Shown: positions 14,801-26,160, numbered from the stretch's first letter. The stretch: 64,000 nucleotides of DNA from Brachionus plicatilis (GCA_010279815.1 QEOQ01000522.1:89378-153377); one strand, 5' to 3'. Made by a program: numbers and translations. The notes: generated by a model not told the origin, from the letters alone.

Positions 14801-17800
14801 AATAAAAATACCAATCGAAACGGACACAAAAAAGATGAAAACTTAAAATTTTTGTTGAAATAAAGATAATTGTTTTGAAATTTTATGCCAAATTTCGCAA
14901 ATTTACACTGTAATGCGTAAAAATACGTAAATCGACAAAAAAAGTTTCCTTAAAAAAACGAAATTTTACCAAAAATCGGTTTATTTTTGAGATTGGTCGA
15001 TTTTACGAATTTTTTCGCTTAATAGTGTTATTTTTTGATTCTTGAGTAAATAATAAGAATAAATAAAAAAAAACGCGCAGATAAAATATTTTCATTGAAT
15101 ATCAAGTACGATATGAAATTTGTAGAAAGTGAAAAGTTTAATTCATAGAGACAGAATCAAAAAAAGAAATTAGTTAATTTTACACATTGTTTAATTGAAT
15201 TAATGTTGTTTTTCAAATTTTAAATTTTAAATTAAATAGAATTTTTATAATATATATATAGTTTGTATAATAAATATTTGTGTACAAAAATAAAAAATTT
15301 TTATGAAAATGGCAACTTTTTTTTTATTTAGATTTCAAATTGGGATTGTTTATAATAAAAAGGCAAAGAATAAGACTTTTAAAATTTGGAAAAATAAATA
15401 GGGGTTTAAAATTCAGTATATTGTTGACTTTTTTGAAGATTAAACCTTGTTTTCATTTTTACTTTCAATGTTATTGTATCGATTTGAGCATTGGAATTTA
15501 CCATTATTTAAATATAATTTACGTAAATTAAATGTAATTTACTTGGGTAATTTACGCAACGTTTTTTTATAATTATTTAAAAAAATTGACTTTTTTAAAA
15601 TTTTTTTGCTTTCTTATTTTTTTCAAATTATTTTTAACTGAATTTTACGTAGATTGAAATGGCAAATTTTCGTCAAAAAATGTAAAAAAATTAAAAATAA
15701 AACAAAATAGAATTTTATTAAAAAAGACAGATCTAATTTCATATCTTTGAACCGCCAAAAATTTATGTGCCCTCGATCATTCCTGCATCGAACTGCTACA
15801 AATTCAAGTACTTAATTTAATTTTAAGATGATTTCTAAGTAAAAGTTAATTTTAAGTTAAGTCAAGACTTTGAGTTGAACTTTTTTCTTAAAAACAAACC
15901 TGATTTTACCAACAACCATTTCTTACAAATTAAATTTTTATTTTTTCTAAATTATTATTATAAACTGAATTTTTCTTTTATTATTTTAAAATTTTTTGGT
16001 GAGTAATAATGTTTAGACGTTTTAATGAAGTCAATAGTAAATGAAATTCTAAAACGGCTTAGTTTTCTTTTAATTCACTTTTTTAAGGTTTATTTTTCTC
16101 TGAAGTTTTTTTAGTTCATTCCACACATTAGAAATTTTTTCTTCTATCATTTCAAATAAAAAATTAACAAATTTTTATTATTATCAGAATAAGAATTACT
16201 AAAATTCTGTTCAGTAAAATTCAGTAAAATTATTTTGAAAAAAAATTAAAAATTTACCCTAAAAAATGCTTAATTCCAATAATTAAATCAACACTTTAAT
16301 GAAATTGACGTGTAACTAATAACTTAAGTTAGAAATTGTTTTCTTCGAATTTTCCAAAAGTTAAAATAAAAAAATTAAATTGCATCTAGTTAAATTTCTG
16401 ATTAAAAAAAATAAAGACACTTTTAAACCTGACAGATATAATATCAGACAGACATATATCGATATTTTATATGTCTTAACACTAGAAGCACCAAAAAAAA
16501 AATACCAGAAGTACCAAACGGGGTCAAATGACTCTTTTAAAAATTAAAGATGTTTTAAGGCTTTATTCGAAAAAAAAAATATATTAAATTAATCATATAT
16601 CAATTTTAAATCATGTAAAAAAAAAAAAGATTCCTGTAAAAATTATTTCTCACATTTTTTACAAATAATCACACGTTCCTTTGTACATTGTCCGCATACT
16701 GATTTATTATAGTTTGTACAGATTAAATTAGTTTTATTATTGTTGCAAAGGCGAATTTGACACTTAACACGCTTTGGACAACTGTTTTCTTGATCATCTA
16801 AACTTTGGGCTCTTTTACGTACACTTTTAGGTGTTTGGGGTGCAGAATGGGTAGAATAGGAGTCATTTGACCCTTTTTGGTGCTTCTAGTAATATATAGT
16901 CAATTTGAAAAAAATGAAGCATCATGTGAATATGTTAATATAAAATTTTTAAAATTTAACTTTATTTAATGTTAACTTTACAATTTCAAGTTTTAATCTT
17001 TTCAGACTATTGAATTATAACTTAGTAAAAAACCAAAAAGAGACATTTTGACACCTTGGTGCTTCTAGTGTTTGTAATGTTTACATTAGTACCTTTGAGC
17101 CCGTCTATCCGATCTCCCTCGTTAGACGTATTGGAACATGTATTTATGCTCCTTCTTATCTTAAATGCTCATGGTTAAGTTAATTAACTCCAGTGATATC
17201 GACAAAGATGTCGCTATATCACATCTTCCCCCGCTTTTATAAAGCGTAAGCTAGGGAACTGACGACCATTGTGACCACTGCCGGATCACCAATGACCGGG
17301 ACCAGCCATAGACTATTATTTTTTTCAGGTACTAACTGAAACTAGTCAGGTAGCCGTTGCACGTATAAACATCCCTTCCTCGTCGCCAGATAAAATAAAG
17401 TGAACAACTAAAGCTAATTAGGGTTCACCGATATTTTATTTTTCTTTTATTTCTTTTATCCAGTTCTATGTTTATTCATTTCAATTTATACAACATGTGG
17501 CTCGCCTATTCATTAAGACGAGCACATGTCAGTGTGCAGGGAACGAGTGTATGCACGGTCTCGCTCAACATGCACATCGTCTACTGATTCAGACGAGTGC
17601 ATGCAACTGCACAGCGAACCGAGTACATACACAGTGATGTCCTCATCACACTGTTAAGAAAAGATCATTTTTTAATTAAACTATTTGATTTCATCTAATC
17701 CTACCAAATTGGGTATTTTTTAAATTCAAATGCAAATTGAACAAAAATTTTTAATTTTTTAATAAATTAAAATTTAAGTTAATAAAAAATTATTAAAAAA

Positions 17801-20800
17801 ATACTGCAACATAGTGCAATATACTTTGTTGCACCTTTTTTTCCCTAAAATTCAATGTTCTTTTTTTTTAGTAAAGCAAATCAATAATCAATTAAATCTC
17901 ATTATTTATCAATTTATATTTTCTTTTCTGTCTTTTTTTACACTAGAAAAATTATTTTATGTAAAAAAGTTGCAACAAAGTATATTTCACTATGTTGCAG
18001 TATTTTTTTTTAGTATTTTTTATGAACTTTAATTTTAATTTATTAGAAAATTAAAAATTTCCTTTCAGTTTGCATTTGAATTTCACAATATCAATAAATT
18101 GTAAATTGGCTTTTATGAGATAAAAATTTCAACAAAAAAAAATCTAAAAAAAAAAAGCTGTCATATTTTCAAAAAAATTTACAAACACTTTATTTAAAAA
18201 ATGTGAATAAATAATTTTTTTCCCATTAAATAAAAGAGATGAATACATCGACTCGAGTGAAGAGGAGAGCAGCGAAGAAGACGAATACAAGGAAGATGTG
18301 GACTTTAGCCAAACAAAAGCCAAGAGTATCACCGAAAACTTAAATGAACTATCAAATGAACAAAATGATTCTAGAAATGAAACCATGTACGAAAAACAAA
18401 GAAAAAAGGGTTTTATAAATTTCAAAAAATCTTCCAAATTGGCCTACAAGTCCAAAGCAAATCGTCTCATAAAATCAATGCAAAATTTACTTTTGTACGA
18501 CCGATCTCGTTCAAATTCAGCAGACAGCTTGTCAAACATGGACACAAAGCCAAAGAAGAGCAAAAATTTGCTTTTCAACGACTCGAATTCAGAGTCGTCA
18601 TCCAAATTGGACATGAGCTCTTCGGGCAAATCGGAAACAACAAAGTCAATATTTTCTGCCAAAAAATGGGACATCAGCACTTCATCTTTGTCCAAAAAGC
18701 AGTCTTCATCAGTCGAAACTGACTCGGCGGATTCTCCTAGTTTAATCAACCTGAAAAGACTGGAGGACGATTTTCAGAGCAAAAATTCGAAAATTTCCTC
18801 CAAGCCACCGCTCAGCAAGAGAGCAGTCAAAGCAAAGCCCACAATACAGGGCTGGCTAAATATCAACAAGTACAGCATTAATAGCAGCAATTCAAATTTG
18901 AACAAGCTTAACCAAAATACTGCCATCAAGTTGCGGCACTATTGGTGTGTGCTGGTAAAAGACTACATTGCTTTTTACAAAAATCCCGATGACAAAACAC
19001 CCAAGGACTTTATTCTGCTCAAGGATTTTAATATTTCTATTAGCAATAGGCGCAGAGATGGCTTCGTGATCTTTGACAAAGTAAAACAAGTTGAGCAAGA
19101 GTTTTATGCTGATTGTGCAGAGGTGTTCAAAGAGTGGTACCAGTGTTTGGTGGATATTAGGTCTAGAATTGGCAACGAAACGACGTTGTCTCAGTCGTCC
19201 ACTTCTTTGACGTCAAATTTTGACAGCAGTCTAATGGACTCGATCTCTCATTCGGCTCCTTCGAGTTCTAGTCTGAGTTCAAAAGTTGTGCAACATTGCG
19301 GCATACTTAATGATTTGGTCAATGGTGATGACGTGAATTCATTGCAAAATTCGCCACCTCCAACTTTGCTGCCATCTACATTGAACGTGTCATCGAGGGA
19401 AAGCTCACCGGTGTACTCGAACAAAGCCTCAAGAGATAGTTCTCCTGGACTTAACTATCGTAAGTGAATTTTATTAACAAAAAAAAGAAAATTAATTAAA
19501 AAATTTCATTTATTCCAATTTATTTTTTTTTCACTTTTCGAATCATTTTTAATTGCAAAAATTTTATTTTTTTTTTTAAATCATCTTTTGGCAAAGGAAT
19601 AAAAAGTACTTTACTAATATTTACATATACTTAGAAAATATGACAAAAAATTACATATTATTACTTAAAATTGTGTAATTTTACGTAAAATGATGTAAAA
19701 AAAATGTAATAAAGTGTAATGTTTTTTTTTCAAAAATTTCTTTAAAAAATTCAAATATTTTTATTTATTTTCCACTTTTTCCTCTAAAATCCAATTTTTT
19801 TTGGCCGTAAGCGTTTTCGGTCAAACTTACTTAAACTGGTGTAATATTACGTAAAATTACGTAATATTACGTAAGCTTACATTTTCTTACATACAAGAAA
19901 TGATGTAATATTACGTAAGCTTACATTTTCTGACGTAAAATTACGTAAAATAACGTAATCTTACCCATTATCCAGTTTAACTTTAAACACTGTATAAAAA
20001 TCAGTTATAAAATAATCAGAGTTGGTCAAAAGTCCAAGTCAAAAAGCCATATTTAGACTTTTAACAAATTTTACTGAAAGTCGAACTTAAAGTTAAGCAT
20101 TTTATTTTTTTTAAGTAAAGTCTGATTTGACTTTGAATAAAATAGTTAAGATTTAAATTTAAACTTTAACTTGAACTTACTTACTTTGTTTGATTAATTA
20201 AATTTTCCATTTAAATAGGCAGATCTTCGTCAATTTTTGGCACAGGTACGTTTCAACGCATTTTATTTAAGTGCGAATATTTCATAGCAATTTTTTCAAG
20301 GTGATAGTTTCATCAAATTTTTTTTTCATCGCTAGTTTCATAGCAACATTTCAAAGCAAATTTTCATAGCAATCAATTAAAGATTATTATCAAATTTAGA
20401 AAACGAGACTTTATTTTTATTAGTTGAAAAAAAAATTACAAGTTAATTACGAAATGAAAATACAAATTAATTGATAAATTAAAATTAGTCTAATAAAATA
20501 ATTAACTTGTCCAGCCACTGCATAAACTTTTCTCTGTTATATTGTCGTAATGAGGCTCTTATTTATTTATTTAATTATTTTTCCTAGATACATAAGCTTA
20601 TAAAATTAAAATAAAACGTCTAATGTTAAATTAAATTACGGGTCTAGGTAATTATGTGACCGGCCGTTCACAACTTTCGTGACCTGAAATTATGTGATCA
20701 AAAAATAAAGAATAAAAAATTTTGTCAAAAAATGTGGTCCAAAATGAAAAAATGTGACCCAGATAAGAATAATGTGAACCAGAAAAAAATTTTGTGACCC

Positions 20801-23800
20801 GAGACTATTACAAGAAATTTTTAATCAAGAATAATAATATTTTTTTAACAGACAATTTTAAATAATTTAAAATATTTCATTTAGCTCAATTATTTTACAA
20901 AAAACAATAATCTGTTTGTTTGTAGACTGAATAAATTTCTTTTCTTGTTTTAAATAAAAAATTTTGAAAGAAATATTTTATTTTTATAAAAAAAATAAAT
21001 CAAAAATTTTAATTTTTGAAATTTTTTTACTCTAGAACTTAGTTCTAAAATATCTTGGTTATTCATTTCAATTAAAAATAATAAAGCTTCAGTAATTGAA
21101 AAATCCTGTCCTTAAATAAAGATTTTGAAATTTACTTCGTCATGATATAATCACAAATTTTTAGTTTTAGTTTTTTTTCATTCAGTGATCTTAACAGTTT
21201 GTAATTTTTAGCAAATTATACTTTACATAATCATGTGATCAAAAGAAAAATTTTGTGATCAAGAAAAGAATAATGTGAACCAGAAAAAAATTTTGTGACC
21301 ATTAAATGAATTATGTGATCAATTTGAAAAAAATGAGATCACTTTTAAAATTTTTTGATCACATAATTTCAGGTCACGAAAGTTGTGAGCAGCTCGGGTC
21401 ACAAAATACGAGAAAAGATTTAGGTCACGAAAGTTGTGAACGGCCGTTCACATAATTACCTAGACCCTAAATTACTTGTAGAAAGACACTCATGTTTGAA
21501 GCAATTAACTGTTAAGAATATTTACAGCTATTTTTAGTGTTTAATATTCAACATTTAAACTTATTTTTGAAAAAAGTTTAAGTCAAGACTTTTTTTGAAA
21601 AAAATCGTGCATCTCACGATCATCTACTTCGAACATGATTATTATGTGATAAACAAAAAAAGAATCCGAAAACATTGTTGTTTTCGATGTTGCACTGAAA
21701 AGAAATTACTATGAAAAACTTGCTATGAATTAAATTTGCTCTTGAATAAATCGCATTGAAAAATGATGCGTTGAAAAAAATTATTGAAATTAGTGCTTTG
21801 AAACAATGTCGTGAACTATGTTGCTATGAAAAATATCTTTGCTATGAAAAAACTTGCGATGAAACTATTGGTTCCTCAATTTTTATATACGCGAATTTTT
21901 CGAAATTTTATTTTGTTTCAAAAAATTAAATTTCGCCAAAAATTCGACTTTTATTCAACCAAAATTTTTTTTTTTTTATGTCTAGTTCAAGATTAATAAT
22001 TAATTAATTAGACTAATAAAACAATTTTTTTTTTGAAAATAATTAAATTTTGATTAGGTTTAAGTTTTGCTTTTTTTTTTTACTTATTTTCACCTTTTTA
22101 ATCATTTTTTACTGAAGAAAAATGTGAATTTACGAAAAATTACGTAAAATTGTTTAACAGAAAAATAACCTCTTTTTATCAAACAAAATTGAAAAATTTA
22201 AAAATTCTTCGAAAATTAAAAATAAACCCATAATTTTTGGCAAATTGAAGTTTCAGATCAAATTTTAAGATCAAAACGATCATTTAAAATTTCAAAACTT
22301 AATTGATTTAATGATTTTGATAATTTTTAAGAAATAAATACTAAACATTACTAGACATGTTATGTCTAATAATAGTTCATTATCAAATAAACATCAAAAT
22401 GATTGATCTCTTATTTATTTAACAAAAACAATCAATAATTTAAATAATTCAGGTTAAGTTAATTCAAAAATCCAAATTTATAACTTTTATATCAATTCAT
22501 TCATAATTTTATTTTTTCACTTAAATAAATTTTAAATTTTAAAACAGTGAATTTTTTTTTCTTTAAAAGCAAATTTTCATTTAAATCAGCTAAAATATTT
22601 AAACCTATTGAATTTCAATAAAAAGGGACATTTTAAAATTTTAAATATGAAAATAAACTTGACATGACATGTCAAGTAATTGCTTTGGAAAAAATTTATT
22701 TTTTCTCTTTTCTTATAAAAATATTACAATTTATATTTTGATCTTTTGATTTTGATCTTAAACTTCAATTTGCCTAATTTTTGGCCCTTTTACGATTAGC
22801 GTAAAAAAGTAGAAATTAAGATAATTTTTTTCTTAATAAGGACCATTATTAGTCCGCCATCTCTAAATCGGTCTCTGCAGATAGATGAATAATTATGATG
22901 AGAGAAAAATGCCTCTGGAATTTATTCATCAAGTTTTTTCTCATTTAGAGATATTTAGAAGTATTTCTAGTGCCTCCTTTTTTTTCAGAAAAAGAGAATT
23001 AACATTAAGGTGAAATACTTTAAGACCATCAAAATTAAGATCAGATTTTCTTCAACCAAATAAATGTAACTCACGGTTGTATTTTAATTAGCTTTTTTGA
23101 AACTACAATTAAAATGCTCTTCTGGCAAAGTGACCACTCAGCATATCATGTTCCGTTAAAACTGAAGTCCAGAACGTGATGATGGTATCACAAAAAGATC
23201 AAGGACTAGAAAATAGTCAGTTTTAAATGTATTGTATGTTGGAGTAACGTCATTAATTATAGAAAGGTTTAGATTGCTAAGGATTTTCTTAAGGATGAGG
23301 CCATTCTCATTCTCTGCAAAACAGCCTTAACTTTTTGCATTAGAATTAAGATCACCACCTAGAATAAATTTTTTTCTACATCTCCTAGTTATTTCTGTGA
23401 AAAGCTCTATAGAAAGTTTGGTCGGTTAGGTGAACATTACGTTCACATAAGTTTTTAAATTCATTAAATTTAAATTTTTCACAAAGTTTTGTTTTGATCA
23501 CATTACTTACTCTTACATACATTCTCTTACAAGCCTAATACAATCATAAGTGATGTTGCAAAATTGAATTTTTTAAATTTGAAATTACTTTAAATAAGTG
23601 GTAAAGTAAGCCCGAAAAAATGCGAACTATGTGGTAAATATTTTGAGGGCGATAGATGTGTTAATTGTCATATGACTCGTTAACATAAAAATAAATATAT
23701 ATATGAATATAATATATGAATTATCTATATTTCATATAGATAATATAAGCTCCGAATTTAAAAGTTTAAAACTATTTTGTTCACCTAATATGTGAAAATA

Positions 23801-25748
23801 TGTTCACCTGACCGACTAGACCCCAAAGTTTTCTATTAGGATAAATTATATGAACTAAAAACAAAAAATTATTTTCTCTTTAAGCGAATCTCAATACAGA
23901 GATGTTCTGCCCAAAATTTATTTAATGAATTATTTTTCATTACCTTCTTAGGCCAAAATAGCTATTTCCCTCCGTATTTATTTAGAGCCTTAACTAATGA
24001 ATAACAATTTTTAAAATTTAGAAAAAAATCAAATCATTCGTTTTAGCTTTTATTTCATTTGAGAGAACAATTTCAGGACAGTTTTGGGCCTGAAAAAAAT
24101 GAATTCTCCTTTTTAAATAAAAGCAATTCCTGTGTTATTAAAAATTAATTCTACAATTTTATTTATAAAAATTGTCACTTCAGTCCATTGGAAAATATTT
24201 AAATTGTCCTTTAATCGAATTGTTTCAGTTGTGAGTAAAAACTACAAGCCTGATAAAAAAACTAAACAAATTCAATAAAAATCAAATATTTGTTTGAAAA
24301 ATTCAACTTTTTTTAGCCTTCAGCATTTTTGTTAAGTTTTACTAAAAATAACGAAATATTACGTAATTTTACATCATTTTACGTAAGCTAACATTTTATT
24401 ACATCCGACATTTGATGTAATCATTCATCTTTTGGTGTAAAACTACGTAAAATGATTTATTATTACCCGTTCTGCGGTTTAAAGTAAAACACTGTATTAA
24501 ATAAAAACATTTTAAGCAGCTTTAATTGCAGTATCATAAATAATAACTCTGATTAAAAAAATTATTTCACTTGATCAAAAAATAATCACTGAGAGTGTAC
24601 ATTCTGATTGAGGTTTTTAGACTTAAATATGTCTGACAACAATTTATTATTTAGGGGCACTAAAAGAGTCTCGTTATCAACACATTGCATCTGAATATTG
24701 AGCGTTTTAACAAAAAAGAAACTTAAAATTTTGATATCTAAGTGCTTCAAAAATTCAACGCAAAATGTTAAAACATTGTTAAAAAAAAAATTTCTAAATT
24801 ACAAAAAATTTTTTTTTTACATTAATTTAAAAATTTCCCCAAATTCAAATAGAAAACTTTTTTTCCGGAAAAAAATGTCTATTTTAATTTTTTGTTTTAG
24901 CTTACATGCAGGACACAGATTCATATTTCGTAAATAGTGAAAGTGATGCCGAAAATAGGCCCCATAGCAAAAAGTACGCAACACAACGCTCTTGTCCAGT
25001 TAATTCGTCAATTTTGGCAGCTGCTAGCGCTGGTTTGGTTACAAAGACTAATATGGGATCGCCATCATCGGCTAATTCCAACATTGTTCACTTTGAGTAC
25101 GATGAAAAGAACCAAAGCACAGATTCGGAACAGAGCTATTCTAGAGCGAATTCATTACCTGGCTCACTGCAATTTTGTGTCGGATCACTAATGGAATCCT
25201 GTTCCAACACAACTGGTCCAAGCACAAATTTAAACCATTCAATAGTCAACAAAAATTTGACTGGTTTATCCGGATCACCTAAATCGTCCACTTCAAGTCA
25301 ACCAAATTCTCCAAATTTGTCTGTTCGTCAAAATTCAACTCAAAAAATGGATGGCGAAGTTTCCCAAGCACCAAAATTGTATTTCTATGTAAACAATAAG
25401 AAATTTGACACGGTAAAAAATCAAGCCCAATCTAGAAAGATTAGTTTTCAAGTTGGCGCAAATAGTATTACTGTCAAGCAACCTCAGCAGCAACAGCAGT
25501 TTTTGATAACCTCGATGACAAAGCCCACGCAAAATGTAAATATTAGAAAACAAGCGCCTGTTAGTCCAATTATTCAACCTGGGTCCAACAGTAGTAATTC
25601 AATGGTGTACAGAACGGAATTAACGATTTTACCAAGTGGTAATGGTGCTCAGAACAAGCAGCAATCGTTAAATAGCTCGGTGCAAAAGTCATCGACTTCT
25701 AACACATCAGCAACTTCGTCTAGTTCTAATAAAATTATAAGATTTTGA
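11896..25748 (+). CDS. CNK: CNK scaffold protein (connector enhancer of kinase suppressor of Ras), five exons
   Basis: Membrane-associated scaffold of the Ras/Raf/MAPK pathway. Inferred exons are 11896-11974, 12025-12188, 12247-13076, 18237-19459 and 24901-25748. All junctions are GT-AG, phases match, and the total is 3144 nt (1047 residues), close to vertebrate CNK2. Domains: SAM (about 13-80; WTVDQVAEWLKG joins GFTEVYVSNF across the 50-bp intron 1), CRIC helical region (about 95-210), PDZ (about 228-312, carboxylate loop around LGVSL), an acidic Ser/Glu stretch at the start of exon 4, PH (about 560-668, beginning TIQGWLN and containing KLRHYWCVL), then a Ser/Asn/Gln-rich tail. Start chosen for its A at -3 and because it precedes the SAM domain. 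A pyrimidine tract and AG (11877-11884) lie just upstream, so a 5' UTR exon or trans-splice site is possible. Introns 3 (5.2 kb) and 4 (5.4 kb) are full of transposons, yet the coding exons are intact. Confidence 0.93.
13560..13910. repeat. Foldback element, copy A
   Basis: An imperfect inverted repeat in CNK intron 3. The left arm (about 13605-13670) contains AATGCAACATACTTTTTTGC and the right arm (13799-13910) begins GTTGCAACAAAGTATGTTGA. A similar unit is at 17724-18083. Chance open frames in both copies give similar peptides only because the DNA is repeated. Confidence 0.6.
16480..17070. mobile_element. Non-autonomous piggyBac-derived element
   Basis: 591 bp, with left end CACTAGAAGCACC directly after the TTAA target (16476-16479) and right end GGTGCTTCTAGTG (17058-17070). 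A second copy of the right-end sequence lies inside at about 16885. TTAA targets and CACTAGAAGCACC-like ends are typical of piggyBac. The right TTAA is split by the solo LTR that follows: TT is at 17071-17072, and the complete TTAA reappears at 17654-17657. Confidence 0.85.
16643..16876 (-). pseudogene. piggyBac transposase C-terminal Cys-rich domain remnant
   Basis: Minus-strand open frame of about 77 codons ending at the TAA at 16643-16645. It holds the cysteine-rich tail typical of piggyBac transposases: SCPKRVKCQIRLC, then ICTNYN, SVCGQC and finally IICKKCEK. The catalytic DDD core is absent, so this is an internal-deletion derivative that cannot transpose on its own. It lies between the terminal repeats of the element 16480-17070, with a Ser/Thr-rich stretch before the cysteine domain. 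Confidence 0.8.
17073..17650. mobile_element. Candidate solo LTR
   Basis: 578 bp, clearly richer in GC than its surroundings, starting TGTAATG and ending CATCACA (TG...CA). It is flanked by GTGTT (17068-17072) and CTGTT (17651-17655), a 5-bp duplication with one mismatch. It interrupts the TTAA expected after the piggyBac right end, so it inserted later. No coding frame and no internal retroelement region. It does not resemble the gypsy LTR at 53353. Confidence 0.6.
17724..18083. repeat. Foldback element, copy B
   Basis: A better-preserved copy of the 13560 element. The left arm (17724-17833) runs from ATTCAAATGCAAATTGAAC to TACTTTGTTGCACC. The right arm (17970-18083) is its approximate reverse complement, starting TTGCAACAAAGTATA and ending TTTGCATTTGAAT. 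The spacer is about 135 bp. It ends about 150 bp before CNK exon 4. Confidence 0.7.
19620..19980 (+). repeat. TTACGTAA-rich dispersed repeat
   Basis: Many TTACGTAA and GATGTAATATTACGT words, ending near AAACACTGTATAAA. A direct relative lies at 24340-24500, ending near the similar AAACACTGTATTAAA. Related words occur at 14880-14940, 15520-15560, 22130-22160, 39970-40210 and 57630-57720. Family unknown. Confidence 0.55.
20239..21875. mobile_element. 1.64-kb element with 9-bp target duplication
   Basis: Starts GGCACAGGTACGTTTCAACG; the inverse of its right end reads GGAACCAATAGTTTCATCGC, an imperfect terminal repeat. Flanked by TCAATTTTT at 20230-20238 and 21876-21884. The same host repeat without the insertion is present inverted at about 40880-40950 (empty site near 40899-40908). 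Both arms carry arrays of TTTCATAGCAA words (20280-20370, and inverted at 21690-21870). It contains the element 20640-21467. No transposase seen. Confidence 0.75.
20640..21467. mobile_element. TIR element with GTGACC word arrays
   Basis: 828 bp. Both ends start GGGTCTAGGTAATTATGTGA when read inwards, and the near-identical terminal repeats of about 50 bp include CGGCCGTTCACAACTTTCGT. The flanking duplication is TAAATTAC (20632-20639 and 21468-21475), a perfect 8 bp. Inside each end are arrays of TTTTGTGACC and AATGTGAACC words every 20-30 bp. No coding sequence. The superfamily is uncertain. Confidence 0.85.
22239..22774. mobile_element. MITE with GGCAAATTGAAG ends
   Basis: 536 bp. Left end GGCAAATTGAAGTTTCAGAT; the inverse of the right end reads GGCAAATTGAAGTTTAAGAT. 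Flanked by an 8-bp duplication TAATTTTT (22231-22238 and 22775-22782). A paralogous empty site is at 40088-40095, where the surrounding repeat reads straight through. A relative with the same ends lies at 60994-61510. Confidence 0.85.
22855..24010 (-). pseudogene. LINE endonuclease relic
   Basis: Decayed minus-strand coding sequence of a non-LTR retrotransposon AP-like endonuclease. Around 23270-23375 the frame gives FILGGDLNSNAKS, then a stop, then NENGLILKKILSNLNL and SIINDV, the GDLN motif and following helix of this domain. Its upstream part (23835-23920) gives CIEIRLK and FSSYN. It is split by the MITE 23420-23823, and stops and frameshifts show it is dead. A second copy of the same stretch is at 39551-39720 in opposite orientation. 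Confidence 0.65.
23420..23823. mobile_element. GTGAAC-word MITE inside a LINE relic
   Basis: 404 bp. The left end reads GGTCGGTTAGGTGAACATTA and the inverse of the right end reads GGGTCTAGTCGGTCAGGTGA. Flanked by GAAAGTTT (23412-23419) and CAAAGTTT (23824-23831), an 8-bp duplication with one mismatch. The left end seems to have lost a few bases. An AT-rich hairpin lies around 23720-23750. The remnant at 39467-39550 joins the same LINE sequence at the same point. Confidence 0.7.
24500..24760. repeat. Dispersed repeat shared with 38125-38300
   Basis: Around 24615-24760 the sequence contains GGGGCACTAAAAGAGTCTCG and ATATCTAAGTGCTTCAAAAA; its inverse occurs at about 38125-38240. Both copies sit next to an AAGCAGCTTTWATTG word. 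Non-coding. An open frame on this strand here is low-complexity chance. Confidence 0.55.
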
Positions 25749-26160
25749 GAAATTTACTTTGTTAATCGGTTTGTATAGAATTAGAATGTCAATTTTTTTT
25801 CAAACAAATTTTTTCACTTAATTCCCGAATAAATTTATTTATAAAATTTTTTGATAATTTTTTTAGTTTTAATCATTTTTTGCATTAATTTTAAAGCTGA
25901 TGAATCTAAGATGAAAAAAAATTCTCAAGTAATCTCTCAATTTAGTATGCTAACTCCCAAGTATGGGCGGAAAATCGGTCCGAATATAAAACAAGTTATA
26001 TCAGAGGAATAAAAATAAAAAATTTGAAAGAAAAAATTTTTCTTAATTAATTTTATTTTCTTAATTTTTTAAATTTAAATTAACGAAAATGAATAACTAA
26101 AAAATAAAATATACTAGTCAAAAAATTACTTAAAAAATATTTTATTTTCATAATTATTAT
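25749..26160 (+). other. 3' flank of CNK
   Basis: A polyadenylation signal AATAAA is at 25828-25833, about 80 bp after the CNK stop. The rest is AT-rich with nothing recognisable until the LINE 3' end near 26163. Confidence 0.6.

Larger units (their letters stand above)
13077..18236 (+). other. CNK intron 3, filled with repeats
   Basis: It begins GTAAGT and ends AAAAG, in phase 2. It holds two copies of a foldback element (about 13560-13910 and 17724-18083), a piggyBac-derived element (16480-17070) and a solo LTR (17073-17650). Scattered TTACGTAA-like words occur around 14880-14940 and 15520-15560. I saw no further exon, though a short one could be missed. Confidence 0.7.
19460..24900 (+). 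other. CNK intron 4, nested transposons
   Basis: It begins GTAAGT after exon 4 and ends TGTTTTAG before exon 5, in phase 1. It contains two direct copies of a TTACGTAA-rich repeat, the 1.64-kb element 20239-21875 with a second element inside it, the MITE 22239-22774, a LINE endonuclease relic (22855-24010) split by another MITE, and a repeat at 24500-24760 that recurs inverted at about 38125-38300. Confidence 0.7.

Noticed and set aside
15340..15531. Open frame within CNK intron 3.
   Set aside because: Low-complexity and without domain; no splice signals that fit the CNK phases.
18144..18749. Minus-strand frames over CNK exon 4.
   Set aside because: Shadows of the CNK coding strand, whose PH domain and codon use are clear.
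20219..20245. A 27-bp microexon for CNK between AG and GTACGT, in the right phase and without a stop.
   Set aside because: It straddles the boundary between a dispersed repeat (also at 40.9 kb) and the element inserted at 20239. Exon 4 and exon 5 already join in phase without it, so it is probably chance.
24698..24937. Plus-strand frame ahead of CNK exon 5.
   Set aside because: Lys/Asn/Phe-rich, lies in a dispersed repeat, and overlaps the acceptor of exon 5 in another frame.
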